Of a stretch of DNA of 51,774 bases, positions 9,542-18,634 are shown piece by piece. The translations under genes and the position numbers were made by a program. The DNA lies in the NCBI GenBank assembly GCA_002238945.1, contig MPNI01000017.1, forward strand, positions 1-51,774, given 5' to 3'. Origin of the DNA: Proteobacteria bacterium bin106. GTDB taxonomy: Bacteria; Bdellovibrionota_B; Oligoflexia; Oligoflexales; Bin106. The notes beneath the pieces are model-generated. The model was not told the DNA's origin and did no database searches. It saw only the letters and a program-made list of their open reading frames with translations. Every line of letters starts with the position of its first letter. Position 1 is the first letter of the stretch.

Positions 9542-9794
9542 GACAGGTTCCACAATTTTTTTGATTGTCTTTAAATTCGGTAACCTTCCATCCATTGAAT
9601 TCATCGTTGATATAGCTTAAAGCTTCTTCAAGAGCTAAAAACTCTAGGGATAAAAGATCTTTAAGAAGATCTTTTTCCAAACAGTAAGCATGATAGAAGT
9701 AGCGGTTTTTTTGTGGACAAAAGATCACACTGACGCCAGCTTGACGTTTTTCAAAGGTTAAACACGCTGTTAAAAAGTTTTTTTCTGTAAGCAT
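9531..9794 (-). CDS. Small conserved-looking protein of unknown function
   Basis: An 87-residue soluble protein with an AAGGATA ribosome site before ATG 9794. It has a central Leu-rich helix (EKDLLKDLLSLEFLALEEAL) and ends in KNCGTCHAK, a CxxC-type pair that could bind metal or form a disulfide. No family recognised. It lies 8 bp after ispA and overlaps the start of the 431-residue gene, so it belongs to the same operon. It is likely to be real because of its spacing, ribosome site and normal composition. Confidence 0.7.
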   Translation of the reverse strand: MLTEKNFLTACLTFEKRQAGVSVIFCPQKNRYFYHAYCLEKDLLKDLLSLEFLALEEALSYINDEFNGWKVTEFKDNQKNCGTCHAK

Positions 9795-9802
9795 GGTTAT
9801 CC

Positions 9803-10675
9803 TTATGAAAAATATCTGTGAATAAAATCTTTGAGTTGGTGATGATTTGGCAAAGGGGTGATGACTTCCAAAGCTTTGTTAAAATAGCTTGTAGCTAGAT
9901 GTTCCATACGCTTTATTCCTACTATCTCCACAAGAGCTTTGGTATGTTTATCATGGCGATCTTTGAGATCATCGCGGAGCTGATAGGTGAGGCCTAAATA
10001 ATTACTGAGATCTTTAAGGCATGTGTAAACTTTTGGATCACACTGCTGTGTAGAGCTATAATAGCCCATCAATACACTAGCACAAAAGAGCCTTGAGGTT
10101 TTGAGGTGGTAGGTGTGAAGTAAGGTTTCTTCGTTATGAATCCAGGGCTGTTGAAGGCTGTGGTCTTTATCTCTATGAGAATGTTCACTTTGTTTGCCAG
10201 GCTTGCTAGCACATGGCTGGTTATAGCTATCCCATACCTGCCCTAACACCATGCCAGACGATCCGATATGCTCTGCCAGTACCTGACTCATGAGTAAACG
10301 CTGTGAGGCTAATAGTGGTGCAGGCCATGAGGCTAAAACATGGAAAGCATCACTGAGAAGAGCATCTCCTAGGAGGACTGCCATGGCTTCACCATAACGG
10401 ACATGGAGAGTGGGCACGTTTCTGCGGCTTGCGGCATCATCCATACAAGGTAGGTCATCATGTATCAAAGAATACATATGCACCATCTCAGTAGCTAGTG
10501 CTGGAGGCATAGCTGCAGCCTTGTTACCACCAAACATGTCACCAATAAGCATACATAGCTGTGGACGGATCCATTTGCCTTTGTTTGCAAGAAATTCACT
10601 GACAGCGGGCCCTAAGGGTTTGGGTTGTACCTTATAGCGTTGCTGCAGAGCATGGTAAGCCTCATCAAAGCTCAT
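9803..10675 (-). CDS. ispA: Polyprenyl diphosphate synthase (farnesyl diphosphate synthase type)
   Basis: Condenses isopentenyl diphosphate with allylic diphosphates to make the C15 precursor of quinones and bactoprenol. The first aspartate-rich motif is HDDLPCMDD, followed by RRN, and the second is DDLKD; YGEAMAVLLGDALL and HLKTSRLF are also family motifs. Odd points: the usual GKRxRP before the first motif is GKWIRP, and a polar insertion rich in Ser, Gln and His precedes the LKTSRL segment. The frame extends to a GTG at 10735, three bases after purN; ATG 10675 (MSFDEAYHAL) is preferred, with only a weak ribosome site at either. It is part of the fmt-purN-ispA run. Product chain length cannot be told from sequence alone. 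Confidence 0.85.
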   Translation of the reverse strand: MSFDEAYHALQQRYKVQPKPLGPAVSEFLANKGKWIRPQLCMLIGDMFGGNKAAAMPPALATEMVHMYSLIHDDLPCMDDAASRRNVPTLHVRYGEAMAVLLGDALLSDAFHVLASWPAPLLASQRLLMSQVLAEHIGSSGMVLGQVWDSYNQPCASKPGKQSEHSHRDKDHSLQQPWIHNEETLLHTYHLKTSRLFCASVLMGYYSSTQQCDPKVYTCLKDLSNYLGLTYQLRDDLKDRHDKHTKALVEIVGIKRMEHLATSYFNKALEVITPLPNHHQLKDFIHRYFS

Positions 10676-10738
10676 GATCACATACTCACTATTGTTTTGG
10701 GAGTTCGTGTGGCTGAAAAACGAAAAAGATATCACGAA

Positions 10739-11338
10739 TTAAGGATTTTTTTGGGACAAAATATGATCGATGGTTATAGGAAGCAATTGTTTTTCATAAG
10801 CAAACACGCGTGCTGCTAGAGATTTTACAGTGTCGTTTTTGTGAATAGATACCACCACTTGAGATATCACCTTGCCTTTATCATACTCCTCACTCACTTC
10901 ATGGCAAGTAGCTCCGCTTACTCTTTCTTTGCCTTTTAAGACCATCTCATGGACCTTATCTCCATATAAGCCTTTACCGCCATATTTAGGCAGTAAAGAT
11001 GGATGGATGTTTATGGTTTGGATGGTGTTTGCTACCTCCATAGGATAAGGCCTTAAAAAACCAGCAAGAACTACTAAAGCACACGATAGATCATTTAAAA
11101 ATGTTTGTAGATCTTGCCAAGATGTGTGTTGCTGATGTTTTTTTTTGTGTCGCTGAAAGGTTCCCATAAAGATGGGTAGTTGAGCTTGTTGAGCTATTTT
11201 CACACCGTTAGCTTGCTGGTGAGAGGTGATGACGCCCACCACTTTAAAACAATAGTGTTGTTCTTTGGCGAGCAGATTAGCCAGTGAGCGACCTCCTCCT
11301 GAGAGGGCCACAACAATGGGGATGTGATGAGATGTCAT
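10739..11338 (-). CDS. purN: Phosphoribosylglycinamide formyltransferase
   Basis: Transfers a formyl group from 10-formyl-THF to GAR in purine synthesis. It has about 199 residues. Diagnostic motifs are INIHPSLLPKYGGKGLYG (catalytic His in HPS), SGATCHEV and the EYDKGKVI segment with the conserved Asp. The nucleotide-binding start reads VALSGGGRSLANLL, different from the common ISGNGSNLQ. ATG 11338 is chosen because AGGTGA lies eight bases upstream; it starts 8 bp after fmt. Fmt and PurN are homologous formyltransferases using the same cofactor. No other purine gene is in this window, so whether the pathway is complete is open. Confidence 0.92.
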   Translation of the reverse strand: MTSHHIPIVVALSGGGRSLANLLAKEQHYCFKVVGVITSHQQANGVKIAQQAQLPIFMGTFQRHKKKHQQHTSWQDLQTFLNDLSCALVVLAGFLRPYPMEVANTIQTINIHPSLLPKYGGKGLYGDKVHEMVLKGKERVSGATCHEVSEEYDKGKVISQVVVSIHKNDTVKSLAARVFAYEKQLLPITIDHILSQKNP

Positions 11339-11346
11339 ATGAGCAA

Positions 11347-12312
11347 TCACCTGCAAGGGGATGTATCGAAGAAAAGAGAGTGATCTTTTTGATGAAGGTG
11401 AGCAAGGCCATGCCAATATGTTTGCCCACTTTGAGAGGGTTTTCCTTCGCTTTTAAGAGATATCAATGCCAAATCGTTACATCTTGTGCCCACACATAAT
11501 ACATGAGTAGAGGCATTGTAAGCTAGTTCAAAGGGCTTAAGATGACTGCTAGCTAATGGTTTCATATCTTCAATGATCACCCGTTTTTTGCAAAGAAATG
11601 TGTAACTTCCAGGCCATGGATAGAAAGCTCGATAACGTCTATAGAGATCTTTGGCTGAAGAGGAAAAATCCAACCAACCCATCTGTTTGTTGAGCTTGCC
11701 ACAATAGCTTGCTTTCTGTTCGTCTTGAGGGATGCCTATGGGATTGTTCGGATTCTCTGCGATCATTTGGCATGCTTTGAGTAATAAAGGAGCTGATAGG
11801 TTAAATAAAAGGGCTAGTAATGCATCAGCTCTTTGATGGTCTTTTATGGTGATATCTTTTGTGATGATCACAGGGCCGCTATCGAGTTGTAAGGTGGTGT
11901 GAAGAATGCTGACAGCTGTTGAACGATCACCTTGTAAGATAGCTTCTTGTACAGGAGTTGCCCCTCGGTAGAGAGGTAGCTTTGATGGATGGATATTGAT
12001 GACTCCAAACAAAGGAAGAGATAAACACTCCTGATCAAGTATCTGACCATAAGCTGCTGTTACGATAAGATCACAAGATAGTGTGGCTAGCTGTGCGAGT
12101 TCTTTGCAGCCAGCTAAACGAGCTGGCTGCAAACATAAAAGGTCCTGCTCTTTAGCCCAGCGGGCTAAAGGAGGATCCACAAGCTTTTTGCTTCGTCCCT
12201 TGCTGCGTGCTGGAGGAGTGAGGACAGCGATGAGATCCCAGCGAGGATCTTTGTGTAATGCCTCACAAGGAGCAATGACATATTCCGGTGTTCCCATGAA
12301 GACAATACGCAT
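11347..12312 (-). CDS. fmt: Methionyl-tRNA formyltransferase
   Basis: Formylates initiator Met-tRNA. It has about 321 residues from ATG 12312, which has AAGG in the ribosome-site position (AAGGTCAGATATG); the frame is open ten codons further. It begins MRIVFMGTPEYVIAPCEAL, the hallmark N-terminus; the formyltransferase core has HPSKLPLYRGATPVQEAI and LDSGPVI, and the C-terminal OB-like tRNA-binding part contains RAFYPWPGSYTF. It heads the fmt-purN-ispA-orf87-orf431 run. The usual partner def (peptide deformylase) is not adjacent. Confidence 0.95.
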   Translation of the reverse strand: MRIVFMGTPEYVIAPCEALHKDPRWDLIAVLTPPARSKGRSKKLVDPPLARWAKEQDLLCLQPARLAGCKELAQLATLSCDLIVTAAYGQILDQECLSLPLFGVINIHPSKLPLYRGATPVQEAILQGDRSTAVSILHTTLQLDSGPVIITKDITIKDHQRADALLALLFNLSAPLLLKACQMIAENPNNPIGIPQDEQKASYCGKLNKQMGWLDFSSSAKDLYRRYRAFYPWPGSYTFLCKKRVIIEDMKPLASSHLKPFELAYNASTHVLCVGTRCNDLALISLKSEGKPSQSGQTYWHGLAHLHQKDHSLFFDTSPCR

Positions 12313-12352
12313 ATCTGACCTTAAGGGAAACGAGCAAAACAATAAACAAAAA

Positions 12353-12429
<77 letters not shown>

Positions 12430-12553
12430 CCTTTGATCATCATCATGCCCTAAAAATAGGTTTATGTTACAAGGCTCGATGCTACAATGTTTTCGGATTT
12501 GCGCAAAGTCCTAACTTTTCCCATATAATCATTTATGTGACTCATAATGTCGC

Positions 12554-13492
12554 TTATGACGAGTGATTCTTTTGACAATAAGGACACATAAATGTGGAAC
12601 GTTGATGTTGTCTTAAACATACCAGTATGTGACCACAATGTTTGCATGGCTCTCCTTTGCGCCCATAAACGTTAGCCATTAAAGGAAACATCCCAGCTTC
12701 TCCCTTGCTATGCCAATAATCTTTAAGAGTGCTTCCTCCGCTAGCTATGGCTTTATGGAGAGTGGATTGAATAGCTTTAGCTAACTTTTGATACTCTTTT
12801 TTTGAGAGTTCTCCAGCTGGTTTAAAAGGCGATATAGATGCTGTGTAGAGAGCCTCACATACATAGATATTACCCACTCCGACAACGATGTGTTGGTTCA
12901 TGATAAAGGCTTTGATACTGAGAGTACGTTTGCGGGAGTGTTTAAACAGATGACCGCTCAGATCGTTAACAGCCACATCTGTTGGCTCTATGCCGTAACG
13001 TTGCAGGTAGGGATGATCACATAGATGTTCTTTGTGTCCCACATGTACTCCAAGACGTCCAAAACGTCTTGGATCAATATAATGCAAGCTGATAAGAGAT
13101 GTTTTTTTGTTAACTTTCTGATGAGATGTACCACGTAATATCCAATGAGTATGCTTGGCCTTTTTTTCTTTGTGAATATCATCAAAAGCTTTTCTGTTAT
13201 AAACACGTATATGTCCACTCATGCCTAAATGACATATTAAAGAGCCTGCATAATGGGCAGCTGCTTTGTTTTGGTGGCAAATATCGATGAGTAAATACTT
13301 GCCTCTTCTAGCTACAGAGCTGATGGTGGCATGTTCGGTGGCAGGTGTTTGGCAAAGTAAGGACTGAATAGAAGATATGGGGATAGCATCACGTAAATCT
13401 TTGCGAAAGAAATGTATATCTTTTACTTTGAGATCGCAGATATAAGGAATTAAGGCTTTTTTAAGGACCTCTACTTCAGGAAGTTCTGGCAT
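12554..13492 (-). CDS. mutM: Formamidopyrimidine-DNA glycosylase
   Basis: Removes 8-oxoguanine and formamidopyrimidines and cleaves the abasic site. It starts MPELPEVEVLKKAL: the catalytic Pro after Met removal and the Glu next to it are present. The beta-hairpin Lys is in RRGKYLLID, the H2TH region has NQHIVVGVGNIYVCEALY, and the C-terminal zinc finger uses CKHC and CPYC. The protein has 312 residues, slightly longer than usual because of small insertions. It lies alone on the minus strand between two tRNA genes. Confidence 0.96.
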   Translation of the reverse strand: MPELPEVEVLKKALIPYICDLKVKDIHFFRKDLRDAIPISSIQSLLCQTPATEHATISSVARRGKYLLIDICHQNKAAAHYAGSLICHLGMSGHIRVYNRKAFDDIHKEKKAKHTHWILRGTSHQKVNKKTSLISLHYIDPRRFGRLGVHVGHKEHLCDHPYLQRYGIEPTDVAVNDLSGHLFKHSRKRTLSIKAFIMNQHIVVGVGNIYVCEALYTASISPFKPAGELSKKEYQKLAKAIQSTLHKAIASGGSTLKDYWHSKGEAGMFPLMANVYGRKGEPCKHCGHILVCLRQHQRSTFMCPYCQKNHSS

Positions 13493-13561
13493 GATCAGAG
13501 TGATAGTAATAAGAAGGAAAAAAGCGGTATAGAAGGGAGGTAAGATATAGCATTCAAAAAG

Positions 13562-13635
13562 CGCACCCTGAGCGATTCGAACGCCCGACCTTCTGATTCG
13601 TAGTCAGATGCTCTATCCAGCTGAGCTAAGGGTGC
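13562..13635 (-). tRNA. tRNA-Arg (ACG)
   Basis: Minus-strand cloverleaf: acceptor GCACCCT/AGGGTGC with discriminator G, D arm GCTC/GAGC, anticodon arm TCTGA-CTACGAA-TCAGA (anticodon ACG, normally edited to ICG), T arm GGGCG-TTCGAAT-CGCTC. CCA is not encoded; the gene runs into CTTTTTG, a short T-run that may end transcription. Confidence 0.97.
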
Positions 13636-13677
13636 TAAAAAGATCGTAGGAATAGTTATATCATATTCACTAGATTC

Positions 13678-14268
13678 CTAAAACACCAGAGATAGAGTGA
13701 TCCTATCTACTAAAGTAGGCAAAGCATCTTTTGTAGAAGATCGTCTGGACTTTAGGCCATAAGCCCATATATAGGCATCATAGGATTCTTCTAAGGGAAG
13801 AATAAACATAGCAAAGTGATGATCGCTACAAGGGCCTGTTATACCACCTGATGCACTATAATCCACACCAAGCTTATTATCTCTAAACCATGTACTATCC
13901 AATCTACCTGTAAATAAACCTTCTTTGTCACTTTTGGTTATATTCATGGACTTAAAACCAAAATCATGTGTACCCTCATCATTTTTGACCATGACGCCAT
14001 TTTTTCCATAGCAGCCATAATACACACCATTTGCTTCTAGAGGTTGTGGAACAAAAAGCCCTCCATTACGTACGACTTCAAGGGCTGCACGATCCAAAGC
14101 ACGACGCATTAAAACATTGAGATCCAATCGTGAATCCATTTTTGTTGTTTCAGACTTTGATATACTCAGAGCCAGGCCAGCACATAAAACTAAAGCACCA
14201 CCCACCACAACTTCTACCATCGACACAGCGCCTTTTTGAGAGTGCCTTAATTGATTTAAGAAGTGCAT
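13678..14268 (-). CDS. Prepilin-like secreted protein (minor pilin type)
   Basis: A 196-residue protein. A short basic leader (QLRHSQKGA) is followed by VSMVEVVVGGALVLCAGLAL, a type IV prepilin-like hydrophobic segment with Glu at +5 if cleaved after the Ala (or +6 after the Gly). The C-terminal part has two Cys (YYGCYG and GPCSD) that may form a disulfide. The ATG lies three bases after the stop of the upstream gene. It is the last of three pilin-like genes. No pilus assembly ATPase, platform protein, secretin or prepilin peptidase is in the window. It could equally be a T2SS-type pseudopilin. Confidence 0.6.
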   Translation of the reverse strand: MHFLNQLRHSQKGAVSMVEVVVGGALVLCAGLALSISKSETTKMDSRLDLNVLMRRALDRAALEVVRNGGLFVPQPLEANGVYYGCYGKNGVMVKNDEGTHDFGFKSMNITKSDKEGLFTGRLDSTWFRDNKLGVDYSASGGITGPCSDHHFAMFILPLEESYDAYIWAYGLKSRRSSTKDALPTLVDRITLSLVF

Positions 14269-14271
14269 ATC

Positions 14272-15846
14272 CTACCTAATGATGTAAACGGGGGTGTTTG
14301 GATTGGTTGGGGGAGGTTGTTGCGAAGCCGCTTTTTCACATTTTCTACTTTCATTTCCGTTGTTTTCTTCCATATTCAATGGATCTTCGGTGATAGCACG
14401 TGTAAATGCGTCAGCGTGAAAATGCCCCATTAACCGACTTTCAATGGACTTAAGATCACTAGGAGTGTCCTCACTTTCCATGCTATAAATGGTGGTTTTT
14501 GCATCATGGTCGACTTTAAGTTGGCTAGCCATAAAAGAGCCAAATAAAAATACATTACGATCCTTTTCTGCTCCCGTAATAGTTATGGTGCCATCTGTGG
14601 CAAGTAGTGCGCAAAAATTCATGGGTCCCGATCCTTCACTGTAGCCAGAAAAGTCGATGGTTATACCACCTTGTTTGATCCATACAACTGGGATACTCGG
14701 ATCTTCGCATGATCTATTGCCCGTAATCTTGATGGTGTTGCTTTCATATCTGAAACCAGACTCTCCACTACTATTATCTGAATAGCAGGATCTCCCGCCA
14801 AGATTTAATGAAAAAGAATCAAGAAATGTTGTTAATTTATCAGATTCATTAGTGAGGAATTTTGTATGTAATCCTTTTTGGAATACTCCTGAAAAATTGT
14901 CAAGTCCTTTGTTGTTTAAAGCTGAGAGATCCACGGTGCTAGTGTTGGTGAGTACAGGGTTTTTGAAGACCGCTGACTTATTCCATAATGTACTGCCTGT
15001 TTGTTCTTTGAGGATATCACTGAGCTCGGATATGGTTTTTGATGCTGTATTTTGATGAATAAATACAGATGTAGCAAAGATTACTTTGCCATCGGAATTA
15101 ACTGTAATTAACGGTGTTTTAGGGTTATGAAATACAAACCCAAGGGTTGCAATACTAGCTGGATGAATGATGGTCTGTGCGGTTGCTTCAAAGGTAAGGG
15201 CCAGTGTATCATCGGTTCTTAGACGAGCCTTACCTTTTACCCCAATATCGATGATGTTATGCTGGCCGGTAAATCCATGTATTTGGAGATTTATATAGAG
15301 ATCTGTGAGGTTTTGTCTCTCAGTCTCTGTGGTTAAGCAATTGATGATTTTTTGACTACTTGTATCATTGATACTTATTTCTGTACCGGTACCGTCGGCA
15401 CTGTCACTTTTATTGCATGCTTCGTTCGGTGGCTGGCCATCTTCTGGTGGGGCACATATTGACAAAGCATATACTTGGCTTTCGTTATCGCTATCTCCGC
15501 TAGTGTCCTTAAACTTTTTTGCATATGTATTTATAAAATTTGTTAAATCTTTACCATTGTCAGCTATGGTAGCAGATCCATCAGCGCATTGTAAATCATC
15601 AGCATTTCTCATTACATTAAGTAATCTATTGACGATGTTTTGTCCTATAAGTTGGCCTGCAGATAGTTTTTTCTGCCCTGTAGCAAAAATCTGCCGATCT
15701 GTTTTAGAGACTCCAGAATTGAAGTAAGCATAAGATCCTGCGATGGTTGCAAGAATAAAAGCCATTGTAAATAAAGCTACCCCTCTACAATCAGCAACTA
15801 TATGAGAAGCCCATCTCTGCTTGCTTGCTTGTGCTTTGATGATCAT
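14272..15846 (-). CDS. Large pilin-associated (PilX-like) secreted protein
   Basis: A 524-residue protein with a basic N-terminus and one hydrophobic segment (RGVALFTMAFILATIAGSYA, about residues 23-42), similar in layout to PilX-type minor pilins, which lack a strict Glu5. The rest is Ser/Thr/Asn-rich and beta-like, with several Cys (LQCADG, SICAPP, EACNKS, RSCYSD, RSCEDP), suggesting a disulfide-rich exported domain, and a Pro/Gln-rich tail. It is followed three bases later by the 196-residue pilin-like gene and preceded by the 598-residue one. Export and pilus association are inferred from layout and context; no enzymatic motif was seen. Confidence 0.55.
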   Translation of the reverse strand: MIIKAQASKQRWASHIVADCRGVALFTMAFILATIAGSYAYFNSGVSKTDRQIFATGQKKLSAGQLIGQNIVNRLLNVMRNADDLQCADGSATIADNGKDLTNFINTYAKKFKDTSGDSDNESQVYALSICAPPEDGQPPNEACNKSDSADGTGTEISINDTSSQKIINCLTTETERQNLTDLYINLQIHGFTGQHNIIDIGVKGKARLRTDDTLALTFEATAQTIIHPASIATLGFVFHNPKTPLITVNSDGKVIFATSVFIHQNTASKTISELSDILKEQTGSTLWNKSAVFKNPVLTNTSTVDLSALNNKGLDNFSGVFQKGLHTKFLTNESDKLTTFLDSFSLNLGGRSCYSDNSSGESGFRYESNTIKITGNRSCEDPSIPVVWIKQGGITIDFSGYSEGSGPMNFCALLATDGTITITGAEKDRNVFLFGSFMASQLKVDHDAKTTIYSMESEDTPSDLKSIESRLMGHFHADAFTRAITEDPLNMEENNGNESRKCEKAASQQPPPTNPNTPVYIIR

Positions 15847-15974
15847 GAATGTATCTTGTTAAGCTATATTATGGTTGTTGTCTGCATTGTTATCTCAACA
15901 TACTGTCTGTTTTTTGTTATTTCTTAATGTTTCTGTTTTTATGGTTATGTGATGGGATATGCTTAGAAAAATAG

Positions 15975-17771
15975 TTAGTTGTCAACAGGATTGTCAGCAG
16001 GCACTACTGGGGTATTCGTGTTTTGGAAGGTTTCCTTTAGTACAACAAATGTAGTAAACCGATTTTTGCCTAATTGTCTTGCAAAAACAACATGCGAGTC
16101 TTTGTTTAGCCCTTTTAGAATAGGTCTAGATTCCGAAGAGAGTCCTGACTTTGACCCATCATAGACGGCATGAAACAAGGAATTTGTTTTCTGATTTGCA
16201 TTGCTCTTAGAGATATAGAATTTATGAAAATCCACGGGTACAGCAACAAGCCGTGATGCGGGGCTAAATCCATTATTTTCATCGGGTGTAGAAGAAAAAT
16301 GATTAATGAGATAATGTGCATTGACAGCTTTTTCATAGTTGTTTATTCGCGGAGAACGAATGGTAGGATGTCGTAAGGTTGGTTTTTTATAAGGAAAGAA
16401 TGGTGGGTTCCATCCTTCTACGCTGGTACCATTCTTAAGAATGCCTTTTTGTTTGTTGGCTTGGTAGTTGTTTTTATCTTCGGTGTTTGTGTGCTCAGAG
16501 CCATAGAGCTGAAATCCAAATCTTTGGTATAGTCTTTTGTTGGGAGCATCAAAATTGTTACCAAAAAACGTATATATTTTTCCATATATTTCTTCTATGT
16601 TCGCAATATCCACATGTAACTGGTCTTCGTAGTCATCTTCTGTGGCATTGCATTGCTCAGTTACAGTAGGGTTTGCTATAGTGGGTTGGCTGAGTCCCAC
16701 AATCATGTTGAGTTGACGACAAGGCATGTTCTCTGGATTGCTCCAGTTTATGCTGCTGTTTGTGCATTTGTTAAATTTCTTTATATAACCTATATAATAA
16801 AGCATAGGGTTGTTGGGATAAAAGAAAAGATAAAATTGATCCTTATACTTTTCTAGCATTTTTTCGTTGTTGAATTTTTTAGGAACAAAAACAAGTAATT
16901 TTTGATCGACTTTTTCTAAAAACTTTTTTGTAGCTGCCTCATTTCTATTATTACATTGTCCAACCCTTTCTGTAATCATGTCTTTGGTTGTGCCACGATA
17001 GCTATCGATTTCAAAGTAAAAAGAATCCTCAGCGTGAGTCATGATGTAGAATGCTTCATTTGTTTTAGCTTTATTCTTATCTATATCATCACCTGTTAGT
17101 CTGTATCCTACAAAATAACGAGAATCTCGAGACTGATACACTTTGGTTTTATAATCGAGAGAAGGTAATATGTTGAGTGAAAATGAACCGCCTTCTGAGT
17201 TGCTTGGGAACAATTTTTTTTCTATAGCGGCAGCTATGGGTGTTCCATTATCTTCGGTCTTGATTGTGGTGGCTTCATCACGAAAAAAATTGATACTTGC
17301 AACCTTACCTTTGCCTTTTATGGTGGTCTTTAGAAGGATGTCTTGAGCTTGAATGCCCTCAAATTTAGGTTGTCCTTGTTTGGCATCATTTGATGAATGA
17401 AATGAAAGTTTCATAAAACATCCATTAGGTTGTGCACTTGTTTGCTTTTTGCCACAGTGATCGCTAAGGCCTCTGAAACTAACGGGCATTTTAAAATAGG
17501 ATCTAGAGATGCCGGATCTATTGATAACCTCTGTGAACTTTTTTGCATATGGATGGCGAGATAGCTTTGCTCTTTTTTCTCTAATGGTTTTTTGCATGAA
17601 CTTTCTTTTAGAGTGTGCACTGTCTGTGCGGTAAAATCCAGCATCAGAGACCACATATAGACCTCCTGCCAGCAAAGCTGCTCCTATACCAATACTTAGC
17701 ACTACCTCTACAGTCGAAAAGCCCTTTTGAGATGCTATCTTGTGATGTGCTTGAAAAAGGAGGTCTTTCAT
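15975..17771 (-). CDS. Very large prepilin-like protein
   Basis: About 598 residues from ATG 17771 (GGTGA five bases upstream; TTG 17783 and GTG 17780 are weaker). The N-terminus has a textbook class III signal: QKG, then FSTVEVVLSIGIGAALLAGG with Glu at +5 after the predicted G/F cleavage. Typical pilins have about 150 residues, so the C-terminal domain of more than 550 residues is remarkable. It has at least seven Cys in pairs (DHC and NGCF, KFNKC and MPC, EQC) and many aromatic and Asn residues, like exported adhesive domains. It leads the three-gene cluster and is divergent from the 1,119-residue secreted protein. Confidence 0.6.
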   Translation of the reverse strand: MKDLLFQAHHKIASQKGFSTVEVVLSIGIGAALLAGGLYVVSDAGFYRTDSAHSKRKFMQKTIREKRAKLSRHPYAKKFTEVINRSGISRSYFKMPVSFRGLSDHCGKKQTSAQPNGCFMKLSFHSSNDAKQGQPKFEGIQAQDILLKTTIKGKGKVASINFFRDEATTIKTEDNGTPIAAAIEKKLFPSNSEGGSFSLNILPSLDYKTKVYQSRDSRYFVGYRLTGDDIDKNKAKTNEAFYIMTHAEDSFYFEIDSYRGTTKDMITERVGQCNNRNEAATKKFLEKVDQKLLVFVPKKFNNEKMLEKYKDQFYLFFYPNNPMLYYIGYIKKFNKCTNSSINWSNPENMPCRQLNMIVGLSQPTIANPTVTEQCNATEDDYEDQLHVDIANIEEIYGKIYTFFGNNFDAPNKRLYQRFGFQLYGSEHTNTEDKNNYQANKQKGILKNGTSVEGWNPPFFPYKKPTLRHPTIRSPRINNYEKAVNAHYLINHFSSTPDENNGFSPASRLVAVPVDFHKFYISKSNANQKTNSLFHAVYDGSKSGLSSESRPILKGLNKDSHVVFARQLGKNRFTTFVVLKETFQNTNTPVVPADNPVDN

Positions 17772-18634
17772 GTATGTCACCAAAGTATTTGCTTAGAGTT
17801 ATAGATATTCGTATCCATATATGGATTCTTTAATGCTCATCATGCTACTGGAAAATATGAAATACGAAATAAGGCTTATAAGGTGAGATAGCTTTTGGTT
17901 ATTGTTGATCACTGTTGATCATGGAATAGTTGAGTTTGATATCTATTCTTTTCTTTCTTAGTAGTTCTTCGTCTTTTTGTGAAAATATCATGCTGTATAT
18001 ACAGAAGTGCTGAGGTGTTATCGGCTTAAGAAGATTAATTATTATTAAAGTTTGAGTGATAAGTTTCCGTATTGTTTGGTGATGCTGTAACGTCAGTTTT
18101 TTGATACAGAAAGAAGGATAGATGGATGAGCTTCTTGACTTCGACGGGCTTGCCTTAACCTCAGTCATAGTCATGCTCGGTGGTGGTTCTAAGAGATTTT
18201 GAGCAGTTTGATGCTACCTTAAAAATATGATTTTGGCGGTGTTTTAAGAAAAAAGTATGGAAGTGGTTGTCAGTATATTGAGCTCAGATATAAGCAATCC
18301 ATGGCAATAAGGAAAATAGAAAATCAAGGAAAGAACACGTTAGTAAAAACCATACAGTTTGGGTAGTCACTGCCGAGTAATGCATCACATTGATGGTGAT
18401 AGTTGTGGATGATAGTTGTGGATGATAGTTGTGGATGATGGTTAAGAATGTTCTATGAATTGAGCTATCTCCTCTGAGTAAAGTAACAGGTGTAGTGGTA
18501 GAAAGATGCACTATGACCAGTAAGATGATGACTGATTTCAAACCAGAAGACATCAGCAAGGAAAGAAAGCTGTGCACCTAGGATACGAATGGTACCTTTC
18601 TTATTTCTTATTAAAATTAAAATTAAAATTACAT
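17772..18634. other. Divergent intergenic region without a convincing gene
   Basis: About 860 bp between the large prepilin-like gene (minus) and the large secreted protein (plus). The minus-strand frames here (17899-18174, 18284-18577) have no ribosome site or protein-like composition. It should contain both promoters, but no clear -35/-10 pair stands out. It contains a 13-bp repeat at 18398-18436 and an A/T-rich run TTAAAATTAAAATTAAAATT before the plus-strand start. Confidence 0.5.
18398..18436. repeat. 13-bp tandem repeat, three exact copies
   Basis: Unit GATAGTTGTGGAT repeated three times without change, then a diverged GATGGTTAAG. The 13-bp period would break a reading frame, in keeping with a non-coding location. 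It contains TTGTGGAT, loosely similar to half of a DnaA box, but this is weak. Confidence 0.95.

Noticed and set aside
18398-18436. DnaA-box cluster or replication origin
   Set aside because: The 13-bp units carry only a partial match, TTGTGGAT, and no origin-associated genes (dnaA, dnaN) are nearby.
17899-18577. Two minus-strand frames (91 and 97 residues) between the pilin-like gene and the large secreted protein
   Set aside because: No ribosome site, simple composition, and the second is crossed by a 13-bp repeat.
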